Shown here: piece by piece, positions 9,792-19,757 of the stretch
Numbering within the stretch: position 1 is the stretch's first letter
Layout: each line of letters opens with the position of its first letter
Assembly: GCF_003269425.1 (NCBI RefSeq)
Contig: NZ_CP030104.1
Location: forward strand, 2,816,001 to 2,880,000
DNA: 64,000 bases
From: Flagellimonas maritima
GTDB lineage: Bacteria > Bacteroidota > Bacteroidia > Flavobacteriales > Flavobacteriaceae
Reading direction: 5' to 3'
Notes under the pieces: generated by a model
Database searches by the model: none
What the model saw: the letters and a program-made list of their open reading frames with translations, nothing else
What the model was told of the DNA's origin: nothing
Translations under genes and position numbers: made by a program

Positions 9792-10352
9792 ATGAAAATA
9801 AATAAAAAGACCATTTTCAATATTGCAGTGATGCTTTTTATTCTTTCTTTCTTTGTAACACCGATGGGTCATTACGGTAAAATACTGTTGAACAAGCTAT
9901 TTTCATTTTCTCCTCCAGTTATAGAAGAAGCGAATAGGGAAAAAATTGCAGATTATGACTGGAAGCTAAAAGATGCAGATTGGAACTTTTTTAATTTTGA
10001 AAAATCTAAGGGCAATGTAATCTTCATCAACTTTTGGGCCTCTTGGCGATTACCAAGTGAAGCCGAGTTGGCCAGTATCCAAAAAATGTACGACAGGTAT
10101 AAAGGAAAAATCGATTTTTATATCATCACAAATGAAAACAGGCCTCCTGTAGAAGAATTTATGAGCAAGCACGAATTTACCTTTCCTGTCACTTATTTAA
10201 TTATTGGTGAGAAATCACCTATCAAAGCAAGTGAGGTGCCTTCTTCATACGTAATCGATAAATCCGGTAATGTAGTTATATACAAGGAAAAAATCGCCGA
10301 CTGGGATACAAATAAGGTCTATGAGCTGTTGGACGGTTTAATAGCAGAATGA
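9792..10352 (+). CDS. TlpA/thioredoxin-like protein lacking the redox cysteines
   Basis: This 186-residue protein has one N-terminal membrane anchor (about residues 10-27) and a TlpA-like thioredoxin domain. Where active family members have WCxxC, it reads NFWASWRLPSEAEL, so both cysteines are replaced (by Arg and Ser). The fold-defining parts remain, including the cis-Pro region SEVPSSYVIDKSGN. It is a clear paralogue of the next gene, which keeps both cysteines, and lies 4 nt before it. I used the ATG at 9792; an in-frame TTG at 9774 sits too close to the terminator. It cannot be a dithiol oxidoreductase and may act as a scaffold or partner. Confidence 0.85.
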   Translation: MKINKKTIFNIAVMLFILSFFVTPMGHYGKILLNKLFSFSPPVIEEANREKIADYDWKLKDADWNFFNFEKSKGNVIFINFWASWRLPSEAELASIQKMYDRYKGKIDFYIITNENRPPVEEFMSKHEFTFPVTYLIIGEKSPIKASEVPSSYVIDKSGNVVIYKEKIADWDTNKVYELLDGLIAE

Positions 10353-10356
10353 AATT

Positions 10357-10917
10357 ATGAAACTTTCAAAAAGCCAGATTGGAAATATCAGTATGATTTT
10401 GATAATTTCATTGGTTTTATTTACACCTGTTGGTTTTCATATTAAAGTTTTTGTCAATAAGATTTTTGCAAGTGACGCAGCGGTAGTACCACCCAATGAA
10501 CAGCAAACACTTGTGCAATATCAATGGAAATTAGTTGACCTAGAAGGTAATGAATTTGATTTTCAATCGAACAAGGATAAAGTTGTACTCTTGAATTTTT
10601 GGGCAACTTGGTGTCCGCCATGTATTGCAGAACTTCCAAGTTTGGTCGAATTATATCGCGATTATAAGGAAAAGATAACCTTTGCTTTTATTGCAGTCGA
10701 CGAAAAGGACAAGGTGGCTGCATTTTTAGAAAAGAAAGAATATCAGCTTCCAGTATATTTTGAAGCTTCTGAGACACCTGCGCAACTTGAGTCTAAAAGT
10801 ATTCCCATTACTTTCATTATCAATAAAAACGGCAAAATTGTAGTAGCTGAAAAAGGTGTGGCAGATTGGAATTCCATAAATACAAGAAATTTATTGGACA
10901 AACTTTTGAGCGAATAG
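10357..10917 (+). CDS. TlpA-family thiol-disulfide oxidoreductase
   Basis: This 186-residue protein has an N-terminal membrane anchor and a periplasm-facing thioredoxin-like domain with the intact motif NFWATWCPPCIAELPS. The cis-proline loop reads SIPITFIINKNGK. Such proteins reduce or resolve disulfides in the envelope, for example in cytochrome maturation. It is the second of a tandem pair with the cysteine-less copy and is followed after 2 nt by the crtA-like gene, so the three are probably one transcript. Its link to carotenoid hydroxylation is only suggested by position. Confidence 0.9.
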   Translation: MKLSKSQIGNISMILIISLVLFTPVGFHIKVFVNKIFASDAAVVPPNEQQTLVQYQWKLVDLEGNEFDFQSNKDKVVLLNFWATWCPPCIAELPSLVELYRDYKEKITFAFIAVDEKDKVAAFLEKKEYQLPVYFEASETPAQLESKSIPITFIINKNGKIVVAEKGVADWNSINTRNLLDKLLSE

Positions 10918-10919
10918 AA

Positions 10920-11633
10920 ATGTCACAAATTACTACGATTACGCTTTTTAAATATACTTCCCTCAAAAATAAACTTTGGGCTTTTTTAATGATGCAATTT
11001 GCGCATTCCAGCCTTAAAAGAGTTAAGGGCCTTCAATTTTACAAGCTTTGGGGAAGTGGAAAAGAAGGATTCAATCCCTTGCCGGATTGGAGCACTTATG
11101 CTCTATTACAGGTTTGGGATAACGAGAAAGAGGCAAACTACTTTTTCAATACATCATCGCTTATGGAACGTTATGGTAAACACACCCATGAACAATGGTG
11201 TTTATACTTAAAGAACAATATAAGTAGAGGTGAATGGTCAGGAACAAATCCATTTAAAAAAAGCAATAATATAGATGGGGACAATCCTTTTGTTGTGGCA
11301 ATTACCAGAGCTACCATAAAGACCAAACTATTATATAAATTTTGGAAATATGTTCCTATTTCCCAAAAAGAACTGAGAAACAATAGTGGACTTATTTACA
11401 CAAAAGGATTTGGTGAAGTACCCATTAAGCAGATGGCAACCTTTAGTGTTTGGAAAGATAAAAGCTCCTTGGATAGTTTTGCCTATCAAAGCAAGCCACA
11501 TGCCAAGGCAATTGGTCATACCCGAACATTAAAATGGTATAAAGAAGAATTATTTTCTAGGTTTCAGCCCTATCGATCATTGGGAAGTTGGGATGGAAAG
11601 AATCCTTTGCCGAGTCTAGGCGATAGGAAATAG
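10920..11633 (+). CDS. CrtA-family carotenoid 2-hydroxylase (spheroidene monooxygenase relative)
   Basis: This 237-residue protein matches the CrtA layout: two similar halves, each built around a short Trp-containing segment (YALLQVWDNEKEANYFF and QMATFSVWKDKSSLDSFAY), with conserved HAKAIGHTRTLKWYKEELFSRF near the end. In purple bacteria CrtA is a 2-ketolase; a flavobacterial relative is known as a carotenoid 2-hydroxylase that completes myxol. The convergent neighbours cruF, crtD and crtZ make that the likely role here. The start is the ATG at 10920, 2 nt behind the TlpA gene; the frame extends further up but overlaps that gene. Its last 18 nt overlap the end of cruF on the other strand. 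Confidence 0.78.
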   Translation: MSQITTITLFKYTSLKNKLWAFLMMQFAHSSLKRVKGLQFYKLWGSGKEGFNPLPDWSTYALLQVWDNEKEANYFFNTSSLMERYGKHTHEQWCLYLKNNISRGEWSGTNPFKKSNNIDGDNPFVVAITRATIKTKLLYKFWKYVPISQKELRNNSGLIYTKGFGEVPIKQMATFSVWKDKSSLDSFAYQSKPHAKAIGHTRTLKWYKEELFSRFQPYRSLGSWDGKNPLPSLGDRK

Positions 11634-12257
11634 ATAAAAGAACACAAAGAAAATCAGTTGTGCAAAATAGAGGTGATATGAAAGTATAATGTTTCCCTTT
11701 ATTTTTAATTTCCATATAATAAAGTGCATAAAAAAGCCTATTACAAACCATGTAATGTAGTTTTTAATGGGAACTTGTCCCTCAAAATACCAAAAATCAA
11801 AGTTAGGTGCATTCTGTTCCATTAGAAAATCCAAAAAAACCATGAGCAGCGCAGAAATAACCAATTTAATTGCTATTGGTAATTTTAATGGCTGTGTCAT
11901 AGTAGCTGTAACAAATGCGAGCAATGCCCAAAAACATCCAATCAGTATAGGTACACCGTCCCATTTTGGACCAAAGTTTTTTCCATATTCATAATTACCA
12001 AAAAGTAAACTATAGTTTACCCCAAGCCATTCTGAAAACATTCCAAGAAAAAAGAAGAAAGCAAAGACAAACATCTTTTTTGTTGTATTTATAGGATACA
12101 ATAAAACGAACAACAGTAGACATATAACTAAGTTTAGTGGAGTTTTGGTCAAGAACCAATCTTGACTTCCCAAGGCGATACCTATAATCCCTGAAATATG
12201 AAATAGCCAAATCACCCCTATGGCTATCCAAATTTTGTATTTGACGAAAAACTCCAT
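11616..12257 (-). CDS. cruF: CruF-type carotenoid 1,2-hydratase (DUF422 membrane protein)
   Basis: This 213-residue integral membrane protein has about seven hydrophobic segments. It carries the family blocks FFLGMFSEWLGVNYSLLFGNYEYG, followed by GVPILIGCFWALL, and a C-terminal MDFLMEQ-like helix with acidic residues (here VFLDFLMEQNAPNFDFWYFEG). CruF hydrates the psi end of a monocyclic carotene to give the 1'-hydroxyl needed for saproxanthin and myxol. It is the last gene of the crt operon, 2 nt behind crtD. Related DUF422 proteins include bisanhydrobacterioruberin hydratases, which carry out the same chemistry on other carotenoids. Confidence 0.85.
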   Translation of the reverse strand: MEFFVKYKIWIAIGVIWLFHISGIIGIALGSQDWFLTKTPLNLVICLLLFVLLYPINTTKKMFVFAFFFFLGMFSEWLGVNYSLLFGNYEYGKNFGPKWDGVPILIGCFWALLAFVTATMTQPLKLPIAIKLVISALLMVFLDFLMEQNAPNFDFWYFEGQVPIKNYITWFVIGFFMHFIIWKLKIKGNIILSYHLYFAQLIFFVFFYLFPIA

Positions 12258-12259
12258 AT

Positions 12260-14175
<1,916 letters not shown>

Positions 14176-15015
14176 TTAAAAAAGCTGTAATTTATAATTT
14201 ACATAAGACTGTGCCAAAAGTCCGAATTTTTGATAGTTTGGAACACGAATACGTGTATTTTTTATTTCCAAGGGGGGAGTGCTTTGTAGTTTTTGCAATA
14301 GTTTGTTATAATATCTATAAGCTGTATAAACACCAAACTTTGCTTGTTCGGGCAGCTTTACAATTCCTGAATAACCCATGGCAAAATCAGCTTTTATTTC
14401 ATCAACTATTCTTTTTTTGGAAACCTCATCAAGTTCCTTCAAATTGGTATCTGGAAAATAAGTGCGCTCCAATTCTTCGTAATCTGCTTTTAGGTCCCTA
14501 AGAAAATTCACTTTTTGGAAAGCTGAACCCAAAGCCATTGCAGATTCTTTTAGCTCTTCATACTTTTTTTTGTTGCCATTAACAAAAACGCAAAGGCACA
14601 TTAAGCCAACCACGTCCGCAGAACCGTAAATATATTCTTGGTATTCGGCATAGGTGCTATATCTTTTTTTTGATAGGTCCATCCGCATACTTTTCATAAA
14701 AGACTCGACCAAATGGTGAGGGAAATCATATTTATGATAGGTGCTCTGAAAAGAATTCAGAATTGGGTTAAGGCTTATTTTGTTGGATATAGCATCTTCC
14801 ATCGCTTTTTCAAAATCCTCAAAAAGCTCTCTTTTATTGTAATCGTGAAAGGTGTCCACTATTTCATCGGCAAAACGAACAAAGCCATAAATATTATAAA
14901 TATCAGACCTAATCGATGAGGATAGCATCTTGGTGGCCAGGGCAAATGAAGTGCTATAAGATTCTGTAACGATCTTACTGCAGTGATAGGATACATTATC
15001 AAAAAGTGTTTTCAC
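14176..15015 (-). CDS. crtB: Phytoene synthase
   Basis: This 279-residue protein belongs to the squalene/phytoene synthase family and condenses two geranylgeranyl diphosphates to phytoene. The two aspartate-rich magnesium-binding motifs are visible as VRFADEIVDTFHDYNK and FLRDLKADYEE. The opening (CSKIVTESYSTSFALATKML) is the usual first active-site helix. It lies 4 nt behind crtI and abuts crtZ, so it is part of the same operon. Squalene synthase is unlikely given the neighbours. Confidence 0.94.
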   Translation of the reverse strand: MKTLFDNVSYHCSKIVTESYSTSFALATKMLSSSIRSDIYNIYGFVRFADEIVDTFHDYNKRELFEDFEKAMEDAISNKISLNPILNSFQSTYHKYDFPHHLVESFMKSMRMDLSKKRYSTYAEYQEYIYGSADVVGLMCLCVFVNGNKKKYEELKESAMALGSAFQKVNFLRDLKADYEELERTYFPDTNLKELDEVSKKRIVDEIKADFAMGYSGIVKLPEQAKFGVYTAYRYYNKLLQKLQSTPPLEIKNTRIRVPNYQKFGLLAQSYVNYKLQLF

Positions 15016-15019
15016 CTTG

Positions 15020-16474
15020 TCAATTTTTTTTAATTATCAAATCAGAGACCAGTTTCCCAGAAATCAACGATGGTGGTACACCTGGGCCCGGTACGGTAAG
15101 TTGACCTGTAAAGTATAGATTTTTAACTTTTCCACTTTTTAGACTAGGTCTTAAAAAAGCAGTTTGCTTTAGTGTATTGGCCATACCGTAAGCATTTCCC
15201 TTATAAGAATTGTATTGCTCAATAAAATCGTTCACGCAAAAGCTTTCTTTAAATATAATGGATTTTTTAGCATTTTGCTTTGTGTGTTTATCAAATCTAT
15301 CTATAATTATGTCAAAATATTGAGCTCTCAATTGTGGGGTATCTTCCAATCCTGGAGCTATGGGTATAAGAAAAAATCCGGTTTCACAACCGTCTGGCGC
15401 CATAGAAGCATCTGTTACTGAAGGAAAATTTACATAAAACAGCGGATTGCTTGGCCATTGTGGGTCATCGTATATTTCTTGGGCGTGTTTCTCAAAATCT
15501 GTATCAAAAAATAGATTATGATGTTCAATGTTGTTTAATTTTTTATCAAAACCGACATAAAACAGTAGGGAAGAAGGAGCGTATGTTTTTTTGCTCCAAT
15601 AGCTTTCGGAATATTGCCTATATTCTTTCTTTAGCAATGTTTCTGAATGGTGGTAATCAGCACCGCTGATTACGTAATCCGCTTCAATATTTTCACCCTT
15701 GCTCGATATTCCCTTAACTTTTCCATTAGAAACATTTATTACATCTACAGGACTATTTGTATGGATTTTTACACCTAGTTCTTCCGCTAAGTTCTTCATC
15801 GCTTTTATGATCTCGTACATACCGCCACGAGGATGCCATGTACCTAGACCAAAGTCCGCAAAATTCATGAAGCTATAGAAGGAAGGGGTCTTACTTGGTT
15901 TTGCACCTAAAAAGAGTACAGGAAATTCCAATGTTGAGATAAGCTTTGGATTTTTGAACCGCTTGCGAACCTCAGAGCTTATTGTTTTAAAAAATTGGTC
16001 TACTCTAAGTACAGTTTCTTTGGTAACCAGTTCAAAGGGTGACAGTCCAGGGCGTAGAACAACTTTATTTATTGCAATATCATAATTTTCTTGAGCCTTG
16101 GCTATAAATTTTTTTAAATGTGCTCCGCTACCAGCTTCGATTCGTTCAAATTCTTGACATATCTTATCCATACAGTCCCCAATGGTTATCACATCATCGC
16201 CAAAGAAGATTTTATAGGCAGGGCTAAGTTTGTCAAGCTGATAATAATCAGAAGTTTTTTTGTCAAAATCAGCAAAAAATTTATCAAAAATATCGGGCAT
16301 CCAATACCAACTAGGACCTATATCAAAAGTGAACCCATCTTTTACCAGTTGTCTTGCCCTCCCACCAACAGTATCGTTTTTTTCAAATAGCTCTACATCA
16401 AACCCAGCCTTAGCCATATAGCAAGAAGCAGAAAGGGATGAAAATCCCGAACCAATGATCACAACTTTTTTCAT
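15020..16474 (-). CDS. crtI: Phytoene desaturase
   Basis: This 484-residue FAD enzyme converts phytoene to lycopene by repeated desaturation. The dinucleotide-binding start is VVIIGSGFSSLSASCYMAKAG, here with FSS in place of the more common IGG, followed by FEKNDTVGGRARQL. The C-terminal block NLYFTGQLTVPGPGVPPSL is the bacterial phytoene dehydrogenase signature. It is the first biosynthetic gene, 14 nt behind the CarH-like regulator gene. Compared with the crtD paralogue downstream, this copy keeps the features expected of CrtI. Confidence 0.93.
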   Translation of the reverse strand: MKKVVIIGSGFSSLSASCYMAKAGFDVELFEKNDTVGGRARQLVKDGFTFDIGPSWYWMPDIFDKFFADFDKKTSDYYQLDKLSPAYKIFFGDDVITIGDCMDKICQEFERIEAGSGAHLKKFIAKAQENYDIAINKVVLRPGLSPFELVTKETVLRVDQFFKTISSEVRKRFKNPKLISTLEFPVLFLGAKPSKTPSFYSFMNFADFGLGTWHPRGGMYEIIKAMKNLAEELGVKIHTNSPVDVINVSNGKVKGISSKGENIEADYVISGADYHHSETLLKKEYRQYSESYWSKKTYAPSSLLFYVGFDKKLNNIEHHNLFFDTDFEKHAQEIYDDPQWPSNPLFYVNFPSVTDASMAPDGCETGFFLIPIAPGLEDTPQLRAQYFDIIIDRFDKHTKQNAKKSIIFKESFCVNDFIEQYNSYKGNAYGMANTLKQTAFLRPSLKSGKVKNLYFTGQLTVPGPGVPPSLISGKLVSDLIIKKN

Positions 16475-16488
16475 TCTAAATAGAATAC

Positions 16489-17391
16489 TTATGAGAACGA
16501 ACTAATTAAATGTTCGATGGAATTAAATGTTTTAATACTATTTGGCAATTCTTCTTTTTCAATATATTGTATTTGATGACCTAAAACGTAGAGTTTTGAA
16601 TTACCGGAGGAATTCAATGTTTTGGAAAATTTATCAAAATACGATGTCAATTCATCTTTTGTTGGTGAAACGGTAAAATAGGAAACAAAATGAATGTTAT
16701 TATAATATTTGAGTAAATCGACCAAACTATCTATTGGCATAGTTTGACCAAGGTAAATGGATTTATATCCTCGTAATGTAATTTCATAATTTAGATAAAG
16801 TAATCCAATTTCATGGATTTCATTTTCTGGCAAGAAAAGTGCAAAAACCTTATCCTTTTGGGTAGGTTCTACCATCTGCAACTTTTCTGTGTTGATATAT
16901 ATTTTTTGTTTGATCAAATGGGTGATGAAATGCTCGTGAGAAGGACTTATGGTATCGGTTTGCCATAGAAGACCCAGTTCGTTCAATAGTGGAATGAAAA
17001 CGTCATTAAAAATATCCCTAAAGGAACGTTCTGATAAAAGGCTATTATACGTATTCAAAAATAGCGTCTGGTCAAAATTGATCATCGCTAGTTTAAACGC
17101 ATTTATCGCATGGCTTTTTTCACTATTGTTGGAGACAATTTCCCTGACTATTACGGGTATATGCGGCTCATCTAGCTTGGCAATTTTAGAAATTTTGTAG
17201 CCATTGTTGTATAGCAATGTAATGTTCAATAGCTTTTGTAGGCTACTCAAACTGTATGATCTAATGTTGGTACTTGTCCTTTCCGGCTGAAAAAGATTAT
17301 ACCTTTTTTCCCATATCCTAATAGTATGTGCCTTAATTCCAGACAGGTTTTCCATATCACGGATACTGAAAGATTTTTTTACATTGTTCAT
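16489..17391 (-). CDS. CarH-like MerR regulator with cobalamin-binding photoreceptor domain
   Basis: This 300-residue protein has a MerR helix-turn-helix (about residues 8-70: SIRDMENLSGIKAHTIRIWEKRY), a helical-bundle domain and a B12-binding domain. Two marks of adenosylcobalamin photoreceptors are present: a Wx9EH motif (W143, E153, H154) and ExHxxG (E191, H193, G196), where the His would be the lower cobalt ligand. Known CarH tetramers repress carotenoid genes in the dark and let go in light. The position as first gene of the crt operon fits. After W143 comes Gln; in Thermus CarH, as I recall, a His there captures the cobalt after light. I chose the ATG at 17391 because an in-frame ATG at 17415 falls inside a -7 box. 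Confidence 0.85.
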   Translation of the reverse strand: MNNVKKSFSIRDMENLSGIKAHTIRIWEKRYNLFQPERTSTNIRSYSLSSLQKLLNITLLYNNGYKISKIAKLDEPHIPVIVREIVSNNSEKSHAINAFKLAMINFDQTLFLNTYNSLLSERSFRDIFNDVFIPLLNELGLLWQTDTISPSHEHFITHLIKQKIYINTEKLQMVEPTQKDKVFALFLPENEIHEIGLLYLNYEITLRGYKSIYLGQTMPIDSLVDLLKYYNNIHFVSYFTVSPTKDELTSYFDKFSKTLNSSGNSKLYVLGHQIQYIEKEELPNSIKTFNSIEHLISSFS

Positions 17392-17412
17392 CTTTTGATT
17401 GTAAACGTTAAA

Positions 17413-17420
17413 CAAATTTA
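17413..17420 (-). promoter_or_regulatory. -7 box of the crt operon promoter
   Basis: Read on the minus strand the site is TAAATTTG, a full match to TAnnTTTG. It lies 22 nt before the chosen regulator start codon. A TTGG about 14 nt further up is a poor -33 match in spacing, as expected of a controlled promoter. A CarH-type operator would be sought around here. Confidence 0.45.
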
Positions 17421-17536
17421 CAATTTAATTGATGCCAACCTAATATGTTATGATAAAATTTGGAGTGGTTTTAAGAAATTGCACACATTTCTAAGAAATC
17501 TGTGAATTTTTTAAAGCTAAAGAGCGGTATATACAA

Positions 17537-17563
17537 AAAAACCGCAAAATCGATGCGGTTTTT
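17537..17563 (-). terminator. Intrinsic terminator after tRNA-Leu, possibly two-way
   Basis: ACCGCA and TGCGGT form a stem flanked by A and T runs on both sides, so it can act on either strand. It sits directly behind the tRNA 3' end and would stop tRNA transcription before the crt promoter. Confidence 0.75.
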
Positions 17564-17564
17564 G

Positions 17565-17648
17565 TGCCCACGACTGGAGTCGAACCAGCACGTCCTTACG
17601 AACACTACCCCCTCAAGGTAGCGTGTCTACCAATTCCACCACGTGGGC
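17565..17648 (-). tRNA. tRNA-Leu (anticodon GAG)
   Basis: On the minus strand the acceptor stem is GCCCACG with CGTGGGC and discriminator A. The anticodon arm CTACC-TTGAGGG-GGTAG gives anticodon GAG. The long variable arm and the TTCGACTCC T-loop are those of a class II leucine tRNA, and the length is 84 nt. CCA is not encoded. A TATTTTTG box at 17666-17673 on the same strand is a fit -7 element for its promoter. Confidence 0.95.
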
Positions 17649-18013
17649 CAAATGTAAATGGGCAGCAAAAATAATCAAAATACCGTTAAACCATAATGAT
17701 TGGATTTAAAAAGCATATAATTTACATGTCATCAAAGTAGATACTCCATATTTGAGTTTTTAGAACTGTGAATAACACTGGAAATAGGGTGATTTTAATG
17801 ACCGATTTTAACTATTTTATAATTTCATGCTAATTATTTGGATGATACAATCTAATCTACCTTTTAAGCATATGGGAATAGATAACCAACCTTTAAAATA
17901 AAATAGATTATTTTCGGAATTCATAATTGTTATAATTTCAATAATGACAATCGAGATATGGGAAAAGAGGGAGGAGAAGAGCCAGAAAAAATTAAAATTA
18001 CAGTCACCGTAGT
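17649..18013 (+). other. AT-rich intergenic stretch between tRNA-Leu and the restriction-modification module
   Basis: No sizeable gene is seen here. It holds the -7 box of tRNA-Leu near 17666, a candidate plus-strand promoter at 17837-17865, and a 19-codon reading frame from 17958. I found no repeats of the tRNA end that would mark an attachment site. Confidence 0.6.
17837..17865 (+). promoter_or_regulatory. Candidate promoter for the restriction-modification genes
   Basis: TTTG at 17837-17840 and TACCTTTT at 17858-17865 are separated by 17 nt; the -7 box matches the consensus in all but the last base. It faces the two R-M genes about 150 nt away. Confidence 0.35.
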
Positions 18014-18017
18014 TTGA
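17958..18017 (+). CDS. Very short reading frame of unknown standing before the R-M genes
   Basis: An ATG at 17958 opens a frame of 19 codons (MGKEGGEEPEKIKITVTVV) that ends in TGA, overlapping the putative start of the next gene by 4 nt in another frame. It may be a leader peptide whose translation couples to the next gene, the stump of a broken gene, or chance. The ending resembles the first strand of a ubiquitin-like fold, but it is too short to call. Confidence 0.25.
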   Translation: MGKEGGEEPEKIKITVTVV

Positions 18018-18703
18018 TTAAGGATATAAAGTTTTTCGAAGAGCAAGTATACATGCTCAAAACCTCCAAGATTACTTCAGCGGAAATTGAGAAAAAGCTT
18101 GAAGGAATCGAGTATTCCGGAGGTCATAAAGCAATTGACAAAAAAGTTGAGAACTCAAATATTCCCTATTTCTCCATAGCTTTCTTTTATTTTGTATTCC
18201 AGAATGATACAATACCCAATGAAGAAGAATTATTACGGACCTATATTAAAATCAACAACATTGAAGAAAATTTGGATTTTTTGATTATTGCCAGCAAGAA
18301 ATACAGCGTTGATGGGGTCAAAAACAGAATGCTCAGGTCTTACCCTTCTTTGATAAGGGATTTTCATTTTTTTAAATTATGTCAGGAAAGTCGAAGATTT
18401 GATTCTGTAAAATATTCCACAAGAAAAGATATATTCGAGGGTATAGATTTATTGATCGTATACAAAGGGTTGGAATTTTGTATTGCAATTTATACACAAA
18501 CTAAAAGAGCATTGAAATTCAAAAAAAAGAAGAATGAAAAAAGGCATGATTATGTTGCATGTGATATGCAAATTGCGTTGCCCATAAATTTGTCCGGAAC
18601 CAACAAAAAAATTAAAAAGATTTCTAATTTTATACTTCTTTCCAGTGGCTATATTTTGGAACTGGAAGAAAAAATGAACTCTTATGCAATCAGCAATCAG
18701 TAA
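18014..18703 (+). CDS. Unrecognised protein, candidate type II restriction endonuclease
   Basis: This frame codes for 229 residues if it starts at the TTG at 18014; the first ATG is at 18053 and would give 216. No ATG exists upstream in frame. It overlaps the cytosine methyltransferase gene by 20 nt, the usual setting for a cognate endonuclease. A possible PD-(D/E)xK-like core is FEGIDLLIVYKG then LEFCIAIYTQT, with basic residues after it, but the expected ExK is not clear. I do not recognise the family. The protein is basic and AT-rich in coding, as often for transferred restriction genes. A function other than DNA cutting is possible. Confidence 0.6.
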   Translation: MIKDIKFFEEQVYMLKTSKITSAEIEKKLEGIEYSGGHKAIDKKVENSNIPYFSIAFFYFVFQNDTIPNEEELLRTYIKINNIEENLDFLIIASKKYSVDGVKNRMLRSYPSLIRDFHFFKLCQESRRFDSVKYSTRKDIFEGIDLLIVYKGLEFCIAIYTQTKRALKFKKKKNEKRHDYVACDMQIALPINLSGTNKKIKKISNFILLSSGYILELEEKMNSYAISNQ

Positions 18704-19745
18704 GGGAATCAATACCAAAGACACACTTTTAAAGGTTCCTTTCCCTGTTGTGAAAAATCCTAACTTCAAGTTTATTGACCTTTTTGCAGGAATAGGCGGG
18801 TTTAGAATGGCACTTCAAAATTTAGGTGGTGAATGTGTTTTTTCTTCGGAATGGGACAAATACGCCCAACAGACCTATAAAGAAAATTTTGGAGAAAATC
18901 CTCATGGGGATATCAAGGAAATAGACGAAAAAGATATTCCGGACCATGATGTTCTTTGTGCGGGATTTCCGTGTCAAGCCTTTTCTATTGCTGGTAGAAA
19001 GGGAGGTTTTGAAGATACCAGAGGAACTTTATTTTTTGATGTTGCAAGAATATTGAAAGAAAAAAGACCAAAAGCCTTCTTTTTGGAAAATGTAAAGGGA
19101 TTAAGGATGCATGACAAGGGTAAGACCTTGGCCACAATTATTAGAACCTTGCGAGAAGACCTTGATTATTATGTGCCTGACCCCCAAATAATGAATGCAA
19201 AGCACTTTGGGGTGCCTCAAAATAGAGAACGAATATTCATCGTTGGTTTTAGAAATGATTTGAATATTGATAAGTTCGAATATCCCAAACCCTTGGGATT
19301 GCAAACAGCTTTTGAGGATATTAAAGAAGAGAAAGAGGTTTCTGTTAAGTATTACCTATCAACCCAATATTTACAAACACTGAGAAATCATAAAAAAAGA
19401 CATGAGAGCAAAGGAAATGGTTTTGGCTACATGATAATTTCTGATGATTCCATTGCGAATGCTATCGTGGTGGGTGGAATGGGACGGGAGCGTAATTTGG
19501 TCTATGATGATAGACTTACAACTTTTGAGCCTATTACAAAAATTAAAGGCGAGGTCAACAGAGAAGGAATACGAAAAATGACGCCAAGGGAATGGGCACG
19601 TCTTCAAGGTTTTTCGGACAAGTTTAAAATAGTTGTTTCAGATGTGCAGGCCTATAAACAATTTGGGAATTCTGTCGCAGTGCCTGCCATTCAAGAAACA
19701 GCAAAAAAGATTATGGAAGTATTGTTAAAACACAAAACTCTATAA
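18684..19745 (+). CDS. DNA (cytosine-5-)-methyltransferase of a type II R-M system
   Basis: This 353-residue enzyme has the C5-methyltransferase motifs in order: I (FIDLFAGIGGFRMAL), IV with the catalytic Cys (AGFPCQAFSIAG), VI (FFLENVKGL), VIII (QNRERIFIVGF), then a target-recognition region of about 90 residues and motifs IX-X (REWARLQGFSD, QFGNSVAVPAI). It transfers methyl groups from SAM to cytosine at a short DNA site that cannot be read from the sequence. It overlaps the candidate endonuclease gene upstream. The frame ends 12 nt before the convergent head-GIN gene. Confidence 0.95.
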   Translation: MQSAISKGINTKDTLLKVPFPVVKNPNFKFIDLFAGIGGFRMALQNLGGECVFSSEWDKYAQQTYKENFGENPHGDIKEIDEKDIPDHDVLCAGFPCQAFSIAGRKGGFEDTRGTLFFDVARILKEKRPKAFFLENVKGLRMHDKGKTLATIIRTLREDLDYYVPDPQIMNAKHFGVPQNRERIFIVGFRNDLNIDKFEYPKPLGLQTAFEDIKEEKEVSVKYYLSTQYLQTLRNHKKRHESKGNGFGYMIISDDSIANAIVVGGMGRERNLVYDDRLTTFEPITKIKGEVNREGIRKMTPREWARLQGFSDKFKIVVSDVQAYKQFGNSVAVPAIQETAKKIMEVLLKHKTL

Positions 19746-19757
19746 AGTGACACTTAG

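Noticed and set aside
17565-19757. tRNA-Leu as attachment site of an integrated element carrying the R-M genes
   Set aside because: No integrase gene and no repeat of the tRNA 3' end was seen, and the module lies on the 5' side of the tRNA.
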